Shown: in pieces, positions 5,808 through 8,171 of the stretch | Position numbering within the stretch: the stretch's first letter is position 1 | Layout of the letters: the number at the start of each line of letters is the position of its first letter | DNA from: an uncultured Collinsella sp. | GTDB lineage: Bacteria > Actinomycetota > Coriobacteriia > Coriobacteriales > Coriobacteriaceae | Assembly: GCA_902490095.1 (NCBI GenBank) | Contig: CABUCQ010000092.1 | Location: 1-8,171, forward strand | Direction: 5' to 3' | Length of the DNA: 8,171 nt | The notes under the pieces: model-generated | Told to the model about the DNA's origin: nothing | Databases searched by the model: none | What the model saw: only the letters and a program-made list of their open reading frames with translations | Made by a program: the position numbers and the translations under genes

Positions 5808-7256
5808 ATGGCAAACATCAAGTTCCCCGAGGGTTTCTATTGGGGCGGCGCCACTGCCGCCAACCAGTTTGAGGGCGCTTGGAACGTGGACGGCCGCGGC
5901 GCTTCCGTCGACGACCACTTCCTGGGCGGCAGCTACAAGGAGCCGCGTCAGATCACGATTGACATCGACCCCAACCGCTTCTACCCCAACCATGACGGCA
6001 TCGATTTCTACCATCACTACGAGGAGGATATCGCGCTGTTCGCCGAGATGGGCTTCAACATGTTCCGCATGTCCATCTCCTGGAGCCGCATCTTCCCCAA
6101 CGGCGACGATGCGCACCCCAACGAGGCCGGCCTCGCCTTCTACGATCGCGTTTTCGACTGCCTGCGCGCTCACAATATTGAGCCGCTCGTGACCCTCTCG
6201 CACTACGAGATGCCCTATCACCTGGTCGAGAAGTACAACGGCTGGGCAAGCCGCGAGCTCATCGGTTTCTTTGAGAAGTACTGCCAGACCGTCTTCGACC
6301 GCTACCAGGACAAGGTCAAGTTCTGGCTGACCTTCAACGAGATCAACTGCGGCACCATGGACATGGGCGCCATGATGGAGACCGGTCTGATCCAGGGCTT
6401 CGAGGGCCCGGCGAGCGCCATCAAGACCACCGCTCAGCAGCGCTACCAGGCCCTGCACCATCAGTTTGTGGCCAGCGGCCGCGTCGTGCGCTACGCTCAC
6501 GAGCACTACCCGCAGTTCAAGATGGGCAACATGGACTGCTTCATCCTCTCCTACGCCGCTACGTGCGATCCGGTCGACGTGTTCGCCACGCAGCAGCAGA
6601 TGAACTCCATGAACTGGTACTGCTCCGACGTGCAGGTGCGCGGCAAGTACCCGTTCTATGCCAAGCGCTTCTGGGCCGAGAACGGCGTCGAGCTCGCAAT
6701 GGAGGACGGCGACCTGCAGGATATCGCCGACGGCAAGGTCGACTTCTACACCTTTAGCTACTACATGTCCGGTACCGTGGGCACCCACAAGGACCACGAG
6801 ATGACCGAGGGCAACATGACTTTTGGCGGCAAAAACCCCTACCTGGAGTCCACCGACTGGGGTTGGCAGATTGACCCGCTGGGCCTGCGCATCGCCCTCA
6901 ACGAGATTTACGCCCGTTACGAGATTCCGCTGATGGTGGTCGAGAACGGCATGGGCGCCTACGACGAGGTCGAGGAGGACGGCTCCATTCACGATCCGTA
7001 CCGCATCGCCTACCTGCGCAGCCACATCAAGGCCATGGGCGAGGCCGTCGCCGACGGCGTCGACCTGATTGCCTACACCTGGTGGGGCCCCATCGACCTG
7101 GTGTCTGCCGGCACCGGTGAGATGCGCAAACGCTACGGCTTCATTCACGTCGACAAATACGACGACGGCACCGGCACCTACGAGCGCCGCCGCAAGGACA
7201 GCTTCTACGCCTACCAGAAGATCATCAAGTCCAACGGTGCCGAGGGCCTGGAGTAG
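5808..7256 (+). CDS. 6-phospho-beta-glucosidase, GH1 family (BglA-like)
   Basis: A 482-residue cytoplasmic GH1 enzyme, expected to hydrolyse 6-phospho-beta-glucosides (for example phosphorylated cellobiose, arbutin or salicin) to glucose 6-phosphate and the aglycone or sugar after PTS uptake. The N-terminal GH1 signature is FYWGGATAANQFEGAW (10-25). The acid/base is Glu178 in LTFNEIN (174-180) and the nucleophile is Glu379 in MVVENGMGAYDE (376-387). The C-terminal VSAGTGEMRKRYGFIHVD (432-449) carries Ser433, Lys441 and Tyr443, the phosphate-binding pattern of phospho-glycosidases such as BglA, which separates it from plain beta-glucosidases. I chose the ATG at 5808 because AAAGGAGA (5795-5802) lies just upstream; the frame stays open further upstream, but only through the repeat and the end of the AraC-type gene. 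Length is normal. The AraC-type gene precedes it and may control it. No EIIBC permease gene is adjacent. Codon use is strongly biased to C/G-ending codons, suggesting high expression. Confidence 0.95.
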   Translation: MANIKFPEGFYWGGATAANQFEGAWNVDGRGASVDDHFLGGSYKEPRQITIDIDPNRFYPNHDGIDFYHHYEEDIALFAEMGFNMFRMSISWSRIFPNGDDAHPNEAGLAFYDRVFDCLRAHNIEPLVTLSHYEMPYHLVEKYNGWASRELIGFFEKYCQTVFDRYQDKVKFWLTFNEINCGTMDMGAMMETGLIQGFEGPASAIKTTAQQRYQALHHQFVASGRVVRYAHEHYPQFKMGNMDCFILSYAATCDPVDVFATQQQMNSMNWYCSDVQVRGKYPFYAKRFWAENGVELAMEDGDLQDIADGKVDFYTFSYYMSGTVGTHKDHEMTEGNMTFGGKNPYLESTDWGWQIDPLGLRIALNEIYARYEIPLMVVENGMGAYDEVEEDGSIHDPYRIAYLRSHIKAMGEAVADGVDLIAYTWWGPIDLVSAGTGEMRKRYGFIHVDKYDDGTGTYERRRKDSFYAYQKIIKSNGAEGLE

Positions 7257-7276
7257 GTAGGTTCCGGCTTCTGAGT

Positions 7277-7300
7277 TCCGGCGTTCTACCGAACGCCGGA
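7277..7300 (+). terminator. GC-rich hairpin behind the GH1 gene
   Basis: TCCGGCGTTC (7277-7286) pairs perfectly with GAACGCCGGA (7291-7300) around the tetraloop TACC. It starts 20 bases after the GH1 stop. The following bases are CCGGCGGCCGATTTCG, with no T-tract, so it is at best a weak intrinsic terminator or an mRNA-stabilising hairpin. Confidence 0.45.
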
Positions 7301-7384
7301 CCGGCGGCCGATTTCGTGACCACGAATGTCGACGACGACGGCATCTGGAACGCCTTCGTGCACCTAGGGCTCATCGAGGGTTAA
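7292..7384 (+). pseudogene. Possible remnant of a gene 3' end (30 codons and stop)
   Basis: In one frame this reads DFVTTNVDDDGIWNAFVHLG and ends LIEG-stop, with the C/G-ending codon choice of the neighbouring genes (GAC GAC GAC GGC ATC TGG AAC GCC TTC GTG). There is no ATG and no ribosome-binding site in front of it, and the frame enters from the hairpin at 7277-7300. It may be the last part of a deleted gene, or chance coding texture. I do not recognise the family. Confidence 0.3.
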
Positions 7385-7445
7385 TCAACAAAACGGGCGC
7401 CGATGGACAAAGACGTCGGCAGAGTTTTCGATTCGACTCCCCGCC

Positions 7446-7474
7446 TTAGTTTTTGGTCCAATTGGCACTATAAT
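7446..7474 (+). promoter_or_regulatory. Promoter of the EIIA-Glc gene
   Basis: A perfect -10 hexamer, TATAAT, lies at 7469-7474. The hexamer 17 bases upstream (TTAGTT, 7446-7451) is a poor -35. Transcription would start near 7481, with a leader of about 43 bases and a strong GAGGAG site (7511-7516) before the ATG at 7524. This makes the gene independent of the GH1 gene. Confidence 0.6.
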
Positions 7475-7523
7475 CACCATAGGCATGCGCACTACGTTGC
7501 GCTTAATCAAGAGGAGAAAACGT

Positions 7524-8060
7524 ATGGGTCTGTTTGACATGTTCAAGAAGAAGGCTGAGCCCGCTGCTGCCGCTGCTCCTGCCTCCATCTCTGCTTCTGC
7601 CGGCGCCGACGTGCTGTGCTCGCCCGTCAAGGGCAAGGTCATCAAGATGGCCGACGTGCCCGATCCCGTCTTTGGTGGCGAGGTCCTGGGCAAGGGCTGC
7701 GCCGTGTGGCCCGAGGACGATCTGGTCTATGCCCCCTGCGACGGCAAGGTGACCGTCACCATGGGTCACGCCGTGGGCCTGCAGTCCGATAGCGGCATCG
7801 AGGTCCTGGTGCACGTTGGCGTCGATACCGTCAACATGAACGGCGACGGCTTCGAGGGCTTCGTCAAGGCCGACGACGTCGTGAAGGCCGGCCAGCCCAT
7901 GCTCAAGATCGACCGCGCCAAGATTGCCGCTGCCGGTTACAAGGACTGCGTCGTCGTGGCCGTGTCCAACACCGCCGAGTTCGCCGATGTCGAGCTCGCC
8001 GTCGAGGCTGATTCCGCTGTCGCCGCCGGCGATGCCATCGTCAAGGTTGTCCGCAAGTAA
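7524..8060 (+). CDS. crr: PTS glucose-type IIA protein (EIIA-Glc)
   Basis: A 178-residue soluble PTS phosphocarrier of the glucose-specific IIA family (E. coli Crr is 169 residues). It takes phosphate from HPr and passes it to the IIB domain of sugar permeases, and in many bacteria also has signalling roles. The hallmark GIEVLVHVGVDTVNMNGDGF (91-110) contains the phosphorylated histidine, His97. The auxiliary active-site histidine is His82 in VTMGHAVGL (78-86). The fold begins at ADVLCSPVKGKVI (28-40) and contains the conserved DPVFGGEVLGKG (47-58). An Ala/Pro-rich segment (11-27) follows an N-terminal MGLFDMFKKK, which resembles the membrane-associating N-terminal helix of EIIA-Glc. The ATG at 7524 is chosen for its ribosome-binding site; the frame opens 13 codons earlier at an ATG without one. 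No EIIBC domains are attached, so this is a stand-alone protein. It could energise the permease that feeds the 6-phospho-beta-glucosidase upstream; that link is inferred. Confidence 0.95.
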   Translation: MGLFDMFKKKAEPAAAAAPASISASAGADVLCSPVKGKVIKMADVPDPVFGGEVLGKGCAVWPEDDLVYAPCDGKVTVTMGHAVGLQSDSGIEVLVHVGVDTVNMNGDGFEGFVKADDVVKAGQPMLKIDRAKIAAAGYKDCVVVAVSNTAEFADVELAVEADSAVAAGDAIVKVVRK

Positions 8061-8082
8061 ATCGCGGCATCGCATAATGTCT

Positions 8083-8115
8083 AAGGGTGGTCGGATTATC
8101 CGGCCACCCTTTTTT
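8083..8115 (+). terminator. Rho-independent terminator of the EIIA-Glc gene
   Basis: AAGGGTGGTCGG (8083-8094) pairs with CCGGCCACCCTT (8100-8111) around the loop ATTAT: 12 pairs, one of them G-T. The T run at 8110-8115 follows directly. It starts 22 bases after the stop codon and closes a monocistronic unit. Confidence 0.93.
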
Positions 8116-8171
8116 ATTAGAGGCTTTAGCCTGTGCGGGGCGCGCAGCGCGCCGCATCAGAAACCACCCGC
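8116..8171. other. Non-coding window edge
   Basis: No gene is visible. GGCT-TT-AGCC (8122-8131) is a tiny hairpin, and 8134-8156 is a GC-rich imperfect palindrome (TGCGG...CGCGC, AG, CGCGCCGCA). The window ends before the context can be read. Confidence 0.4.

Noticed and set aside
5778..7148. A 456-codon open frame on the minus strand across the GH1 gene
   Set aside because: It is the mirror of GC-biased codons in GH1: low-complexity, rich in Val, His, Gly and Ala, without motifs.
7430..7447. GATTCGACTCCCCGCC resembling the T-loop and 3' end of a tRNA or tmRNA, thus a possible attachment-site relic
   Set aside because: The bases before the loop do not pair with CCCCG, no acceptor or anticodon arm is present, and no integrase gene is nearby.

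Overview
The window looks like part of the chromosome of a high-GC, anaerobic gut actinobacterium of the Coriobacteriia, most likely Collinsella or a close relative. This rests on strong GC preference at third codon positions, a desulfoferrodoxin-type module typical of anaerobes, a stand-alone glucose-type PTS IIA protein, and AT-rich dispersed repeats of a kind I associate with Collinsella intergenic DNA. The genus assignment is from memory and was not checked by a search.

Layout, left to right. Positions 1-254 have no gene but hold a strong inverted repeat and a set of short palindromes at a plausible promoter. At 255-875 (+) is a regulator with an N-terminal XRE helix-turn-helix and an almost complete two-iron desulfoferrodoxin (superoxide reductase-like) domain. 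It converges on a MurR/RpiR-type sugar-phosphate-sensing regulator (1014-1868, -), with a 67-base imperfect palindrome between them. Upstream of the rpiR-type gene, on the same strand and 42 bases away, is a large 866-residue glycoside hydrolase that looks distantly GH106 (alpha-L-rhamnosidase)-like (1911-4511, -). It is divergent from an AraC-family regulator (4628-5635, +), which is followed by a GH1 6-phospho-beta-glucosidase (5808-7256, +). After a short stretch with a possible gene remnant comes a separately transcribed crr-like PTS EIIA-Glc gene (7524-8060, +), closed by a strong intrinsic terminator.

How the parts may fit together. The centre (about 1014-7256) reads as a small catabolic locus for a glycoside: two cytoplasmic glycosidases, of which GH1 carries the phosphate-binding residues expected for PTS-imported, 6-phosphorylated beta-glucosides, and two sugar-responsive regulators (RpiR and AraC types). 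No transporter (EIIBC or ABC) is present, so uptake must be encoded elsewhere. The EIIA protein could donate phosphate to such a permease.

The most notable items are the HTH-desulfoferrodoxin fusion, which keeps all nine expected metal ligands but appears to lack the Glu-Lys pair of the enzyme; a 39-base repeat present twice in the same orientation directly behind two different genes, one copy of which supplies the C-terminus and stop codon of the large glycosidase; and the large glycosidase itself, whose substrate cannot be assigned. No CRISPR array, complete mobile element, tRNA or rRNA was seen.
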